64,000 nucleotides of DNA from Aquiflexum gelatinilyticum (GCF_024741135.1 NZ_JANSUY010000002.1:124001-188000), one strand, 5' to 3'. Shown: positions 26,313 to 35,871, counted from the stretch's first letter. Numbers and translations are program-made. The notes: generated from the letters alone by a model not told the origin.

Positions 26313-26699
26313 ATGAAGGCCATCAAAATTCTAACAGTAAAGCTGCTCCTTTTTTCACTTCTAATTGGGGGTATATTTTACGTCTTGCAGGAGTATATCA
26401 AACCCGAGTGGGTACATGAAAGCCTTTGGACGATTCTATCGTTTTTCGTTTTATTGACTTGGCTGACCGGAATGTTTACCCATTATCTGTTAGAGATCAG
26501 CAAAGAAAATTCTGTCAATATCTTGTTGGGAGCAATAGGTATTCGGTTTTTGGCAAGTGCCGGTTTCGTTGCGATCATGCTGTTCCTCAGAGTTGAGAAT
26601 TTAATTCTGTTTGTGGTCAATTTCTTTATCATTTATTTCTTTTACTTATTGTTTGATATCTACACGCTTCTAGCTAATTTGCGCCCAAATTCGAAGTAG
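26313..26699 (+). CDS. Small membrane protein in the ATP synthase operon
   Basis: A 128-aa, very hydrophobic protein with four predicted membrane helices (about residues 8-26, 38-58, 68-90 and 93-118). It sits where other bacteria encode AtpI-like proteins or subunit-a assembly factors, between AtpZ and subunit a. I see no sequence motif to name it. The position is its main clue: it may assist assembly of the F0 sector. Confidence 0.7.
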   Translation: MKAIKILTVKLLLFSLLIGGIFYVLQEYIKPEWVHESLWTILSFFVLLTWLTGMFTHYLLEISKENSVNILLGAIGIRFLASAGFVAIMLFLRVENLILFVVNFFIIYFFYLLFDIYTLLANLRPNSK

Positions 26700-26717
26700 G
26701 TACTAAAAAATCATTTG

Positions 26718-27743
26718 ATGGTCCGTAAATTTCTTTGCCTAAGTATTTTATTGTCAATATTTTGGCTAGGTTTTTCAAATTCTGTACAAGCAGCCGGGGA
26801 CGGTGAAAGTAAGACAGGATTTATCCTTCCGCATGTTATGGACAATTATGAGTGGCACTTTGCCACTATCGGCCATACCCATGTCACCCTTCCGCTGCCG
26901 GTAATCATTTATTCCCCGGATCAGGGTTTGGAATTCTTTTTATCATCGAATTTTCAGAACCATGAAACCCATAAATTCGGAAAAGATTATGGTGTAAACG
27001 GTTATTATATTGACGAAAATTACAAGCTGCATGCAGCAGATGAGTCTAGGACCTTCTATGATTTTTCGATCACAAAAAATGTAATGATGATGTTCATTGT
27101 CATTGCTGTTTTACTTTTTCTAATGCTCAATTCCGCAAAATTTTATAAAAGAAATCCTGGAACTGCACCAAAAGGTATCGCTTCTTTTATAGAGCCTATT
27201 GTCATATTTGTTAGAGACGAAATCGCACTTCCGAATATCGGCCACAAAAAATACCTGAAATTCACCCCATACCTATTGACGTTGTTTTTCTTCATTTGGG
27301 TTGGAAACATCCTCGGCCTCTTCCCTGAAGCAGCCAATTTCACAGGAAACATCGCTTTGACATTTACGCTTGCCATATTCACATTTATCATTACCAATGT
27401 CAATGGAAATAAGGACTATTGGAAGCACGTATTTGCTACTCCGGGGGTACCTGTTCCATTATTGTTGATCATCGTTCCGGTCGAAATCATCGGTCTGTTC
27501 ACCAAGCCTTTTGCCTTGATGGTCCGATTGTTTGTGGCGATTACAGCAGGTCACATTGTAATCCTGAGTTTCATCGCTTTGATATTTGTATTCGAATCAA
27601 TGGCAGTAGGCGTGGCAAGTACTATCATGGTTGTATTTATCAACTTTATTGAAATCTTGGTAGCAACCATTCAGGCTTATGTATTTACCCTCTTCTCAGC
27701 CATGTACATTGGCTTGGCGGTGGCAGAACATGACCATCATTAA
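26718..27743 (+). CDS. atpB: F0F1 ATP synthase subunit a
   Basis: Forms the proton half-channels of F0 next to the c-ring. From the ATG at 26718 the protein has about 341 aa; a TTG just ahead is ignored. A signal-like N-terminus (LSILLSIFWLGFSNSVQA) and a periplasmic insert with several His precede the five-helix core, a long form known in Bacteroidota. The essential Arg lies in FALMVRLFVAITAGHIV, and the last helix reads IQAYVFTLFSAMYIGLA. The protein ends in a His-rich tail (AEHDHH). Confidence 0.96.
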   Translation: MVRKFLCLSILLSIFWLGFSNSVQAAGDGESKTGFILPHVMDNYEWHFATIGHTHVTLPLPVIIYSPDQGLEFFLSSNFQNHETHKFGKDYGVNGYYIDENYKLHAADESRTFYDFSITKNVMMMFIVIAVLLFLMLNSAKFYKRNPGTAPKGIASFIEPIVIFVRDEIALPNIGHKKYLKFTPYLLTLFFFIWVGNILGLFPEAANFTGNIALTFTLAIFTFIITNVNGNKDYWKHVFATPGVPVPLLLIIVPVEIIGLFTKPFALMVRLFVAITAGHIVILSFIALIFVFESMAVGVASTIMVVFINFIEILVATIQAYVFTLFSAMYIGLAVAEHDHH

Positions 27744-27781
27744 TCAGTAATTACTTTGTTCAATTTATAAATCAAACACGT

Positions 27782-28036
27782 ATGTTAACTTCAATCTTAT
27801 TAACTGCCGGATTTGCACTTATGGGTGCTGGTATCGGTGCTGGAATTGTTGCAATTGGCGCAGGTCTAGGTATCGGTAGAATCGGTGGACAAGCCATGGA
27901 GGGCATTGCCCGTCAGCCTGAAGCAGCTGGAAAAATCCAGACTGCCATGTTGATCATCGCGGCTCTTATTGAGGTGGTTTCCTTGTTTGCGGTAGTAGTT
28001 TGTCTACTTATTGCTTTGGGAGAATACACTTTCTAA
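27782..28036 (+). CDS. atpE: F0F1 ATP synthase subunit c
   Basis: An 84-aa hairpin proteolipid that forms the rotor ring. Helix 1 is Gly-rich (GAGIGAGIVAIGAGLGIG), the polar loop carries GRIGGQAMEGIARQPEA, and helix 2 has the proton-binding Glu in AALIEVVSLFAVV (near residue 62). No second Glu/Gln ligand of the Na+ type stands out next to it, so proton coupling is more likely. A strong hairpin follows the gene. Confidence 0.97.
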   Translation: MLTSILLTAGFALMGAGIGAGIVAIGAGLGIGRIGGQAMEGIARQPEAAGKIQTAMLIIAALIEVVSLFAVVVCLLIALGEYTF

Positions 28037-28045
28037 AAAAGTTTG

Positions 28046-28068
28046 GGGATTGGCGCTAGGCCAATCCC
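28046..28068 (+). other. Strong hairpin between atpE and atpF
   Basis: A perfect 9-bp stem (GGGATTGGC with GCCAATCCC) around a 5-nt loop lies 10 nt after the atpE stop. Only short T tracts follow. It may be an mRNA-stabilising end or partial attenuator that gives the higher atpE dosage needed for the c-ring. Confidence 0.7.
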
Positions 28069-28119
28069 TTCCTTTTGATTAATTGAACAAGTTTTGTTAT
28101 TCATATAAATTAACATCAT

Positions 28120-28614
28120 ATGGGACTTATTACACCTGGATTGGGATTGATATTCTGGTCAGCACTTGGATTTTTGATCGTATTATTTCTTCTCACAAAA
28201 TATGCATGGAAGCCCATACTCGCTGCATTGGACGAAAGGGAAAAAAGCATTGATGATGCACTTAAGTCAGCTGAAATAGCCAGAAACGAAATGGCTAACC
28301 TAAAGGCTGAAAACGAGAGAATCATCCATGAAGCCAAAATTGAGAGAGACACCATGCTCCACAAAGCATCGGAGGCAGCCAAGCAAATGATTGATGAGGC
28401 CAAAGAAAAAGCACATCTTGAAGGAGCAAAAATGATCGAGAATGCTAAGGCAACTATAGAAACCGAAAAGCAGGCAGCTATCGAAGATATCAAAGTACAG
28501 GTAGGAATCCTCTCCTTGGCAGTGGCGGAAAAATTATTGAAGAAAAATTTCTCCGAAGATGCTGCCCAACAAAAGTTGGTTGAAGAATTGGTAAAAGACA
28601 TCAAGCTAAACTAA
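28120..28614 (+). CDS. atpF: F0F1 ATP synthase subunit b
   Basis: A 164-aa peripheral-stalk subunit. It has one N-terminal membrane helix (LGLIFWSALGFLIVLFLLTK), then KYAWKPILAALDERE, the usual junction. A long Ala/Glu/Lys-rich coiled coil (about residues 40-130) and a short C-terminal part that contacts delta follow. It ends 1 nt before atpH. Confidence 0.96.
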   Translation: MGLITPGLGLIFWSALGFLIVLFLLTKYAWKPILAALDEREKSIDDALKSAEIARNEMANLKAENERIIHEAKIERDTMLHKASEAAKQMIDEAKEKAHLEGAKMIENAKATIETEKQAAIEDIKVQVGILSLAVAEKLLKKNFSEDAAQQKLVEELVKDIKLN

Positions 28615-28615
28615 T

Positions 28616-29176
28616 ATGTCAAACATAAAAGTTGCCTCCCGATATGCAAGTTCTCTTCTCGACCTTTCGGTGGAGAAGAATGCGCTTGAGGCAGTTATCG
28701 GAGACATGAAAATGCTGCTTTCAATTGCAGAGCAGAATAGAGACCTTGGACTTACATTAAAAAGTCCAATCGTCACCTATGACAAGAAATTCAATATCCT
28801 TAAGGCATTGTTTGGCAAAACTGCCAATGAAATCACAATGAGCTTTTTTGATCTCGTTACACGCAAAAACAGGTCAAATGTATTGATTCCCACTGCACAG
28901 GAATTTCTCAGGCAATATAATGAATACAAAGGCATACAGGTAGCTGAGGTTACTGTGACTCTGCCTTTGACAGAAAAACTGAAAAAAGAAATCATTGAAA
29001 TTGTAAAAGAGATCTCTGGACTTCAAAAAGTTGAGCTTGTTGAGAAAATCGACAAAAGCCTTATCGGAGGATTTGTTCTCAAAGTCAATGATAAGTTATG
29101 GGATGATTCTATCAGCGGAAAACTGAGAAAAGCAAGGATGAAATTTGCCCAAAGGTATTTCGTGAAACTATTTTAA
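28616..29176 (+). CDS. atpH: F0F1 ATP synthase subunit delta
   Basis: A 186-aa subunit that joins the peripheral stalk to the top of F1. It has the N-terminal helical domain ([20 protein letters not shown]) and the C-terminal strand-rich part with [17 protein letters not shown], the family's diagnostic motif. It starts 1 nt after the atpF stop and ends 29 nt before atpA, so it belongs to the same operon. Confidence 0.96.
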   Translation: MSNIKVASRYASSLLDLSVEKNALEAVIGDMKMLLSIAEQNRDLGLTLKSPIVTYDKKFNILKALFGKTANEITMSFFDLVTRKNRSNVLIPTAQEFLRQYNEYKGIQVAEVTVTLPLTEKLKKEIIEIVKEISGLQKVELVEKIDKSLIGGFVLKVNDKLWDDSISGKLRKARMKFAQRYFVKLF

Positions 29177-29205
29177 AATCAAAGAAAACATTTAATAAAA
29201 ATATA

Positions 29206-30786
29206 ATGGCACAAATAAGACCTGATGAAGTTTCGGCTATTTTGAGAGAGCAACTCTCAAACGCCAAGACTGATACTGAACTTGAAGAAGTGGGAACCGT
29301 CCTCCAAGTAGGTGATGGGGTAGCCCGGATTTATGGACTAACCAAAGCTCAGGCCGGTGAATTATTGGAATTTGACAACGGTCTTAAGGCAATGGTCCTC
29401 AACCTAGAGGAAGACAATGTCGGTGCTGTACTTTTCGGTGATTCCAAACTTGTCAAAGAAGGTGACAATGTAAAAAGAACCAAAAAGATCGCCTCAATTA
29501 AAGTTGGCGATGGCATGTTGGGCCGTGTAGTAGATACTTTGGGTAATCCTATCGATGGCAAAGGTCCATTGACAGGGGAACTTTATGAAATGCCTTTGGA
29601 GCGTAAAGCGCCGGGTGTAATCTACCGTCAGCCAGTAAACGAACCGCTTCAGACAGGTATCAAGGCTATTGACTCCATGATTCCAATCGGAAGAGGTCAG
29701 CGTGAATTGATCATCGGTGACCGTCAGACAGGAAAGACCGCTGTGGCTATCGATACAATTCTAAACCAAAAAGAATATTACGAAAAAGGAGAACCTGTAT
29801 ATTGTATCTATGTGGCGATCGGACAGAAAGCCTCTACTGTAGCAGGTATTGTTTCAGCTCTGGAAAAAGGCGGAGCACTTCCATATTCAGTGGTGGTATC
29901 TGCCGCAGCTTCTGATCCTGCTCCGATGCAGTTCTTTGCTCCATTTACAGGTGCATGTATCGGTGAGTTTATCAGAGATACCGGGCGTCCTGCATTGATT
30001 ATTTATGATGATTTGTCTAAGCAGGCTGTAGCTTACAGGGAAGTATCTTTGCTTCTTAGAAGACCTCCGGGACGTGAAGCATATCCAGGTGATGTATTCT
30101 ACCTTCACTCCAGACTTCTTGAGAGAGCTGCCAAAATCAACAACTCTGATCAGATTGCACGTCAGATGAACGACCTTCCCGAATCCATCAAGCATTTGGT
30201 GAAAGGTGGCGGTTCATTGACAGCACTTCCGATCATCGAAACACAGGCAGGTGACGTGTCTGCTTATATCCCTACCAACGTGATCTCGATCACGGATGGA
30301 CAGATTTTCTTGGAATCCAACCTATTCAACTCCGGTATCCGTCCTGCGATCAACGTAGGTATCTCGGTATCAAGGGTGGGTGGTAACGCACAGATCAAAT
30401 CCATGAAAAAAGTTGCAGGTACATTGAAGCTCGACCAAGCTCAATTCCGTGAATTGGAAGCCTTCTCTAAATTTGGATCCGACCTTGATGCAAGTACCAA
30501 AAGAACCATCGAGAGGGGTAGAAGAAACCAGGAAATCCTGAAGCAACCACAATATGCACCGGTTCCTGTTGAACTTCAGGTAGCAATCATTTATGTGTCT
30601 ACCAAAGGATTTATGGATTCTATCGCTCCTGAAAATGCAAGACAGTTTGAAAGAGAATTCTACAACCTGTTGAAGAGCAGCCATCCTGAAGCATTGGAAC
30701 TCATCCTGAAAAATGACATTGATGCTGCAGGTAAAATCCTTGAGCGTGCAGCAAAAGATTTGTCTGCAAAATTTGCAAAATTATAA
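29206..30786 (+). CDS. atpA: F0F1 ATP synthase subunit alpha
   Basis: A 526-aa non-catalytic nucleotide-binding subunit of F1. The Walker A loop is [15 protein letters not shown] and the Walker B region is [17 protein letters not shown]. The signature [14 protein letters not shown] and the arginine finger within it are intact. Codons are more conservative and evenly used than in neighbouring accessory genes, as expected for a highly expressed gene. A stem-loop separates it from atpG. Confidence 0.98.
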   Translation: MAQIRPDEVSAILREQLSNAKTDTELEEVGTVLQVGDGVARIYGLTKAQAGELLEFDNGLKAMVLNLEEDNVGAVLFGDSKLVKEGDNVKRTKKIASIKVGDGMLGRVVDTLGNPIDGKGPLTGELYEMPLERKAPGVIYRQPVNEPLQTGIKAIDSMIPIGRGQRELIIGDRQTGKTAVAIDTILNQKEYYEKGEPVYCIYVAIGQKASTVAGIVSALEKGGALPYSVVVSAAASDPAPMQFFAPFTGACIGEFIRDTGRPALIIYDDLSKQAVAYREVSLLLRRPPGREAYPGDVFYLHSRLLERAAKINNSDQIARQMNDLPESIKHLVKGGGSLTALPIIETQAGDVSAYIPTNVISITDGQIFLESNLFNSGIRPAINVGISVSRVGGNAQIKSMKKVAGTLKLDQAQFRELEAFSKFGSDLDASTKRTIERGRRNQEILKQPQYAPVPVELQVAIIYVSTKGFMDSIAPENARQFEREFYNLLKSSHPEALELILKNDIDAAGKILERAAKDLSAKFAKL

Positions 30787-30800
30787 TTGATTAAATAAGG

Positions 30801-30831
30801 GCAGGAAGTAATCACGTTGTTTACTTCCTGC
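30801..30831 (+). other. Strong hairpin between atpA and atpG
   Basis: An 11-bp perfect stem (GCAGGAAGTAA with TTACTTCCTGC) with a 9-nt loop, followed by TTTC and, later, TTTCTTTTTTC. It lies 14 nt after atpA. It could act as a partial terminator or processing site that lowers gamma, which is needed at one third of the alpha level. Confidence 0.7.
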
Positions 30832-30863
30832 TTTCAAACTTTCTTTTTTCACAGAAGAATAAT

Positions 30864-31742
30864 ATGGCCAATCTTAAGGAAGTAAAGCAAAGGATCACCT
30901 CAGTCAGCTCCACACAGCAGATCACCAAGGCCATGAAAATGGTCGCTGCAGCCAAGCTTAGAAGGGCTCAGGATAGGATCATCAAAATGCGTCCCTACTC
31001 CCAAAAATTAACCTCCATTTTGAATGAAGTAGTTTCGGCAATGGGTGGAGAATTGGAAATTGCATATGCAGAGCAAAGACAAGTGCAGAATGTCCTGATC
31101 GTACCGATGACTTCTGATAAGGGTTTGTGCGGCGCCTTTAACTCCAATATCATGAAGGCTACCGTTAGCCTAATCGACAAAGAATACAAATCAAAAAATG
31201 TCACCATTCTTCCTTTGGGAAAGAAAGCCTTTGAATATTTTACCAGAAGATCTTATACCACCAAAACCGATTTCTACGAAATTTTTGCTGATGTCAAATA
31301 TGACGAAGTAAGGGTCATAGCAGAATATGCGATGAATGGTTTTCTATCAAAACAATTTGATAAAGTTGTTTTGGTGTACAACCATTTTAGAAACGTAGCC
31401 ACCCAAGATATTCAGGTGGAACAGTTTCTTCCAATGGGAGGGGTGAAAGATTTGACTACCAAAGATAAACCAACTTCAACGGATTATATTTTGGAGCCTT
31501 CAAAAGAATATGTCATTAGGGATTTGGTTCCTACGGCATTGAAAACACAGTTTTACAAGGCTGTCTTAGATAGCAATGCCTCTGAACATGGTGCAAGGAT
31601 GACTTCTATGGACAAAGCAACCGAAAACGCCAATGAGTTATTAAAGGAATTGAAGTTGATGTACAATAGAAACCGTCAGGCAGCCATTACAAATGAAATC
31701 CTTGAAATCGTAGCAGGTGCAAACGCGCTTGAAGGAAGTTAA
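30864..31742 (+). CDS. atpG: F0F1 ATP synthase subunit gamma
   Basis: A 292-aa central-stalk subunit. It has the conserved N-terminal helix (LKEVKQRITSVSSTQQITKA, MKMVAAAKLRRAQ) and the C-terminal helix (MTSMDKATENANELLKEL, NRNRQAAITNEILEIV). The central Rossmann-like part begins SDKGLCGAFNSNI. It is the last gene of the operon and is followed by a strong terminator; atpD and atpC are not found next to it. Confidence 0.97.
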   Translation: MANLKEVKQRITSVSSTQQITKAMKMVAAAKLRRAQDRIIKMRPYSQKLTSILNEVVSAMGGELEIAYAEQRQVQNVLIVPMTSDKGLCGAFNSNIMKATVSLIDKEYKSKNVTILPLGKKAFEYFTRRSYTTKTDFYEIFADVKYDEVRVIAEYAMNGFLSKQFDKVVLVYNHFRNVATQDIQVEQFLPMGGVKDLTTKDKPTSTDYILEPSKEYVIRDLVPTALKTQFYKAVLDSNASEHGARMTSMDKATENANELLKELKLMYNRNRQAAITNEILEIVAGANALEGS

Positions 31743-31768
31743 AATAGCTAACAATAATACCCATATTG

Positions 31769-31794
31769 AAGCCACCAAATAGGTGGCTTTTTTT
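31769..31794 (+). terminator. Terminator of the atp operon
   Basis: AAGCCACC pairs with GGTGGCTT around a 5-nt loop, followed by seven T including the stem end. It lies 27 nt after atpG and 5 nt before the convergent gene's stop. Confidence 0.9.
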
Positions 31795-31798
31795 ATTT

Positions 31799-32392
31799 CT
31801 ATACTTTCTTCTTTTTTAAGGGAATCAATGCTGAGACCTCATCTTGATATCGCTTGTACTTTGATCCATAGATTTCAATAAGTTTCTTTTCTTCAAAGTA
31901 AATCCCAAAGGGCAGGTACATGACCAACATGCCAAAATGAACTGCCGAACTCAGTGTTGGCTCAAAAAAGAAAAAACCCAAGAAGATGAGCAAAGTGCCG
32001 GAGTAAATCGGATGTCTGACATAAGAATGGATCCCAGAGGAGACAAATTCTTCAATTTGGACCAAATCATCGTGCGGATTTATTCCAATAAACTCTGATT
32101 TACTGAAAGCCTTAAAAGACTTCACCACGATGATGGTACCAAAACTCGCAAGCATATAGCCAATATAAGTTAGGGCAGAGGTTTTGACAAGAAGGTCAGT
32201 TTGGTCAAAGGAAGTACCAAAAGCCAGGATACCAAAAATAAATACTGTAGAAAAAACAGAATACAGCAATCGGTACCATATGTAAAGCCTTCCCATCCAT
32301 CCTTTGATTTTTCTTTTTATATTCAGGCTTGCAAGCAGAGAATGAAGATAATAAAACAAAACCCAAAGGATAACCAAAATCAGATAAGGCAT
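31799..32392 (-). CDS. Isoprenylcysteine/phospholipid methyltransferase-like membrane protein
   Basis: A protein of about 197 aa with five membrane segments. The C-terminal half has the ICMT/PEMT-like SAM-binding pattern: GIHSYVRHPIYSGTLLIFLG (R-H-P-x-Y), and later YFEEKKLIEIYGSKYKRY with the E-E and Y-x-x-Y residues. This family methylates isoprenoid, thiol or phospholipid substrates at the membrane. I take the ATG at 32392 (MPYLILVILW) as the start; the longer frame adds a polar N-terminus. It stands alone and is convergent with the atp operon. Confidence 0.75.
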   Translation of the reverse strand: MPYLILVILWVLFYYLHSLLASLNIKRKIKGWMGRLYIWYRLLYSVFSTVFIFGILAFGTSFDQTDLLVKTSALTYIGYMLASFGTIIVVKSFKAFSKSEFIGINPHDDLVQIEEFVSSGIHSYVRHPIYSGTLLIFLGFFFFEPTLSSAVHFGMLVMYLPFGIYFEEKKLIEIYGSKYKRYQDEVSALIPLKKKKV

Positions 32393-32536
32393 GACATCAA
32401 CTTTTTTTACGAATATCCCATTTCTATTGACAAAAAGAAACATCTTCCCGGCAGGGTATAAAGAATTGTATGAATCAAAACATCAATTTCATATTTGTCA
32501 AAACAAATAACCATTGGGCAATAAAATCCTGATTTC

Positions 32537-33748
32537 ATGAAGATAGGTTTAATCAAAGAGGGAAAAGTGCCAACTGACAGAAGGGTCCCTTTTACCCCAA
32601 AACAGCTGTCATATTTATCCGAATTATACAGAGATTCACTTTCATTTTATGTCGAGTCCAGTCCGTTGAGGTGCTTTTCTGATGATGAATATATTCAGGA
32701 AGGAATTGAAGTGGTAGATGATATTTCATTTTGCGATTTACTGATGGGGGTCAAAGAAGTGCCTGTTTCACAATTGATTCCCAATAAATCGTATATCTTC
32801 TTTTCCCATACCATTAAAGAACAACCCCATAACAGAAAACTACTTCAGTCAATCCTGGAAAAAAACATCACCTTAATGGACTACGAAGTCCTAAAAGATG
32901 AAAATGGAAACCGAACAGTTGCTTTTGGACATTGGGCAGGAATCGTAGGAGCATACAATGGCTTGTGGACATACGGCAAAAAATCAGGGCTCTTTGATTT
33001 AAAAAGGGCTTTGGACTGCTTTGATAAGGAAGAACTGGAACAAGAATTGGTCAAAGTGGTATTGCCCCCCATAAAAATAGTAGTGACAGGAACAGGGAGA
33101 GTTGGAAAAGGAGTAGTAGAGGTCTTGGAACACATAGGAATAAAGGAGGTCGGGACCAAGGAATTGTTATTGCAATATTTTGACGAACCGGTATTTACTG
33201 TGCTTTCCACAGAGGAATATTATAGGAGAAAGACTGATGGAGGGTATGAGAGGCAAGAGTTTTATTCCCATCCTGAAAAATACGAAAGCCATTTTTTGAA
33301 ATATACCGAAGTGAGCGACATCCTGATGGCTGCTGCATATTGGGATCCAAAGGCGCCAAAGCTATTTAAAATGGAGGATATCAGCTCAGAGGAATTCAGT
33401 ATCTCGGTAATTGCAGACATTACCTGTGACATTGATGGATCTATCCCGACCACTATAAAAACAAGCAGCATCCTAAATCCAATCTATGATATCGACAGGG
33501 AAAGCTTTGAAGTGTTGCCGGCGTTTGGAAAACAGACTAGCATCTCGGTCATGGCCATCGACAATTTACCTACTGAACTCCCAAGAAATGCTTCCGAGGA
33601 TTTTGGAAGCCAACTTATCCAACACTTGATTCCAGAATTATTGAAGGAAGAATCAAAGACCTTGGACAAAGCCACTATTGCTAAGGAAGGAGACCTGACA
33701 ATTGAATTTATTTTTTTGAATGATTATGTAAATGCACCAGAAGATTGA
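32537..33748 (+). CDS. NAD(P)-dependent dehydrogenase with AlaDH/PNT-like N-terminus (saccharopine dehydrogenase-like)
   Basis: A 403-aa oxidoreductase. The first part (KIGLIKEGKVPTDRRVPFTP) is the alanine-dehydrogenase/transhydrogenase N-terminal fold as found in lysine-forming saccharopine dehydrogenases and N5-carboxyethylornithine synthases. A conserved GHWAGIVGAYNGL follows. The Rossmann loop VTGTGRVGKGVVEVLEH is at about residues 181-197, and ADITCDIDGSIPTT near residue 298 is also typical of saccharopine dehydrogenases. The role is probably amino-acid metabolism, but the exact reaction is not clear. The next gene, deoC, starts 4 nt after its stop. Confidence 0.78.
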   Translation: MKIGLIKEGKVPTDRRVPFTPKQLSYLSELYRDSLSFYVESSPLRCFSDDEYIQEGIEVVDDISFCDLLMGVKEVPVSQLIPNKSYIFFSHTIKEQPHNRKLLQSILEKNITLMDYEVLKDENGNRTVAFGHWAGIVGAYNGLWTYGKKSGLFDLKRALDCFDKEELEQELVKVVLPPIKIVVTGTGRVGKGVVEVLEHIGIKEVGTKELLLQYFDEPVFTVLSTEEYYRRKTDGGYERQEFYSHPEKYESHFLKYTEVSDILMAAAYWDPKAPKLFKMEDISSEEFSISVIADITCDIDGSIPTTIKTSSILNPIYDIDRESFEVLPAFGKQTSISVMAIDNLPTELPRNASEDFGSQLIQHLIPELLKEESKTLDKATIAKEGDLTIEFIFLNDYVNAPED

Positions 33749-33752
33749 GCAA

Positions 33753-34415
33753 ATGAGCAACATTAAGATTGAAAAATATATAGAACAAACTGTTTTAAAA
33801 GCCCAAACAGTGGATGCTGACATAGAAAACATTGTCAAAGAAGCCAAGGAATTTGGGTTTGTAGGCGTATGTGTACCTCCTTTTTGGGTAAAAAAGGCAA
33901 AAAGGGAAATTGGTGATGCTGACATCCAATTGGTCTCTGTTGTGGGTTTTCCTCTCGGGTATAACCTTACCGAAACAAAAATAATTGAAACCGAGCAGCT
34001 CATAAAAATGGGGGCAGATGAAATCGATGTAGTTTGGTCTCTCACAGCCTTCAAAGCAGGAATGAACTGGCCAAAGATAGAACTTGCAAAACTCTCACAA
34101 CTATGTCATGAACAAGAAAGGATATTGAAAGTAATCTTGGAAACAGCTTATCTCAGCGATTCGGAGATCATTCAAGCCTGTGAAATATGTGCAGATGCCG
34201 GCGTAGATTATGTAAAAACCTCCACAGGATTCGCACCGGAAGGAGCCAAAGAAAACCATATCAAGCTAATGCGGGAAAATCTTCCCAGTACAGTTGGAAT
34301 AAAAGCTAGCGGGGGCATCAAAACCTTAGAGCAGGCTTTGGGTTTGATCCGGGCAGGTGCTGACAGAATAGGAACTAGCTCCGGGGTTCAGATCGTCAAA
34401 TCAGCAATGGAATAA
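33753..34415 (+). CDS. deoC: Deoxyribose-phosphate aldolase
   Basis: Class I aldolase that splits 2-deoxyribose 5-phosphate into glyceraldehyde 3-phosphate and acetaldehyde, in deoxynucleoside catabolism. The protein has about 220 aa from the ATG at 33753. The Schiff-base Lys lies in VDYVKTSTGFAPEGA, the proton-relay Lys in GIKASGGIKT, and the Asp in ADEIDVVW. The N-terminal motif reads YIEQTVLKA instead of the common I-D-H-T-L-L-K. Two earlier in-frame starts (33732, 33738) overlap the upstream gene and are less likely. Translational coupling with the dehydrogenase is likely. Confidence 0.93.
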   Translation: MSNIKIEKYIEQTVLKAQTVDADIENIVKEAKEFGFVGVCVPPFWVKKAKREIGDADIQLVSVVGFPLGYNLTETKIIETEQLIKMGADEIDVVWSLTAFKAGMNWPKIELAKLSQLCHEQERILKVILETAYLSDSEIIQACEICADAGVDYVKTSTGFAPEGAKENHIKLMRENLPSTVGIKASGGIKTLEQALGLIRAGADRIGTSSGVQIVKSAME

Positions 34416-34419
34416 TTTT

Positions 34420-35604
34420 TTATTGTCCAGCTTCAGATGAGATTTCTGTTTGGGGTGGCAGACTTGAGTTTTGATCATGACTTGCCTTACCCTCATCCTT
34501 ATTCAGGTAAATCAAAATAAAGGGAATGATGAAAAAAGTAAGCAGGATATAAGCAAATCCAACAAATTTCCTTTTGACGGACTGATCTCCCAGAAAAGTC
34601 GCCAGTTTCACAGGAATGTTCCTAAGCCCTGGAAAAGGTAAAAACACCAGCGCTCCAAAAAAATTGAACAGAATGTGGACAATAGCTATGCTGATCGCTG
34701 CCTCAGTCTTATAAAGCGAGGCAATGACAGCTGTAATAGTAGTGCCAAGGTTCGCCCCAATAATAAAAGGAAAAACCTTTGATAAAGATACTTTCCTGTT
34801 TGCCACTGCAGGAACAATCAATGAAGTGGTAACAGTGCTTGATTGGACTGCTGCGGTAAAAAACAAACCATACAAGAACGACACATATGGAAATTTGAAC
34901 ATCTGTCGGCTCACTTTTTCAAAATTGGTTGAAATAAAAGTCCTAAATACAGTGTCTGAAAGGAATTTTATAGAAAAAAATACCAGAATTATCGACAAGA
35001 TCAAACCCATAATCGGACTGTTGAGGAAGTCTACCAGCCATGAAGTCAATGGTCTGGTAAACAACACATTGTAAGTATACTCGCCTACAAATTCAGTATT
35101 GGCATCAAAAAAAGTATTGGTGATAAACGCTGCCGATCTGCTCAAAAACCCAAGGTAAATTTCCAAAGGGAATAAAATCATTACGGTGAGGATATTAAAA
35201 ATATCATGCACGACACCCGCTGTCAGTGCTCTCTTGAATTCACCCTTCTTCATGATGTATGAGAAAGCCACGAGGGTACTTGTCAAAGTGGTTCCGATAT
35301 TGGCTCCCATCACCATAGGAACCGCCTGCATCAAAGTCAGGTTGCCCGAGGCGACCACGGCTACAATCATGGATGTCACCATTGAACTGCTTTGAACCAA
35401 TGCTGTAATCAGCAATCCTACAAAAAGTCCTACAAATGGATTATTGGTCGCCTGAAAAAGTTCTTCAGCCAAGTTATTGTTTAACTTGACCATAGACATG
35501 GTCAGCAAATCAATAGAAAACATGAAAAGAACAAATGCCAACAGCATTTGAAAAATTATCAATCCCTTGTTGGACTTCTGACTAGCTTCCTTGAGTTCGG
35601 CCAT
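34420..35604 (-). CDS. Na+/phosphate cotransporter family protein (NptA/YjbB-like)
   Basis: A 394-aa membrane transporter with two inverted repeats, each carrying the family's QSSS/QSST motif: VQSSSMVTSMIVAVVASGNL followed by GANIGTTLTS, and VQSSTVTTSLIVPAVANRKV followed by GANLGTTITA. These line the Na+/Pi site. About eight membrane helices are visible and the N- and C-termini are polar. No PhoU domain is attached, unlike longer relatives. It is convergent with deoC (5-bp gap) and divergent from a PiT-like gene. A hairpin lies just ahead of the ATG. Confidence 0.9.
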   Translation of the reverse strand: MAELKEASQKSNKGLIIFQMLLAFVLFMFSIDLLTMSMVKLNNNLAEELFQATNNPFVGLFVGLLITALVQSSSMVTSMIVAVVASGNLTLMQAVPMVMGANIGTTLTSTLVAFSYIMKKGEFKRALTAGVVHDIFNILTVMILFPLEIYLGFLSRSAAFITNTFFDANTEFVGEYTYNVLFTRPLTSWLVDFLNSPIMGLILSIILVFFSIKFLSDTVFRTFISTNFEKVSRQMFKFPYVSFLYGLFFTAAVQSSTVTTSLIVPAVANRKVSLSKVFPFIIGANLGTTITAVIASLYKTEAAISIAIVHILFNFFGALVFLPFPGLRNIPVKLATFLGDQSVKRKFVGFAYILLTFFIIPFILIYLNKDEGKASHDQNSSLPPQTEISSEAGQ

Positions 35605-35612
35605 TTATATAA

Positions 35613-35631
35613 AACCCCTCATTAAGGGGTT
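35613..35631 (-). promoter_or_regulatory. Hairpin directly upstream of the Na+/Pi transporter start
   Basis: On the minus strand AACCCCT pairs with AGGGGTT around a 5-nt loop, ending eight bases before the ATG at 35604. It could mask the ribosome-binding region. As Bacteroidota starts depend on open mRNA more than on Shine-Dalgarno pairing, this may affect translation. It could alternatively be a weak terminator. Confidence 0.45.
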
Positions 35632-35871
35632 AATTCCCTTTAATTTAGGTGCAAAATAAAAGTAAAGCAAATTAATAAAGCGGGATTTAGGATGAATATT
35701 TTGTTAACATTAAATTTTTGAGAATCAAACCTTAGCCATTGGAAAAAAACACAGCTCATTTTGTTCTTTTGTCCTAAATAGGGTAATTTGAGTCTGAAAT
35801 ATGGCCCATTTTAAAAATTTAAAGGTGATATTCGATTTTTAAGTGAAGTTTGCCTTAACAATTTGTTAATA

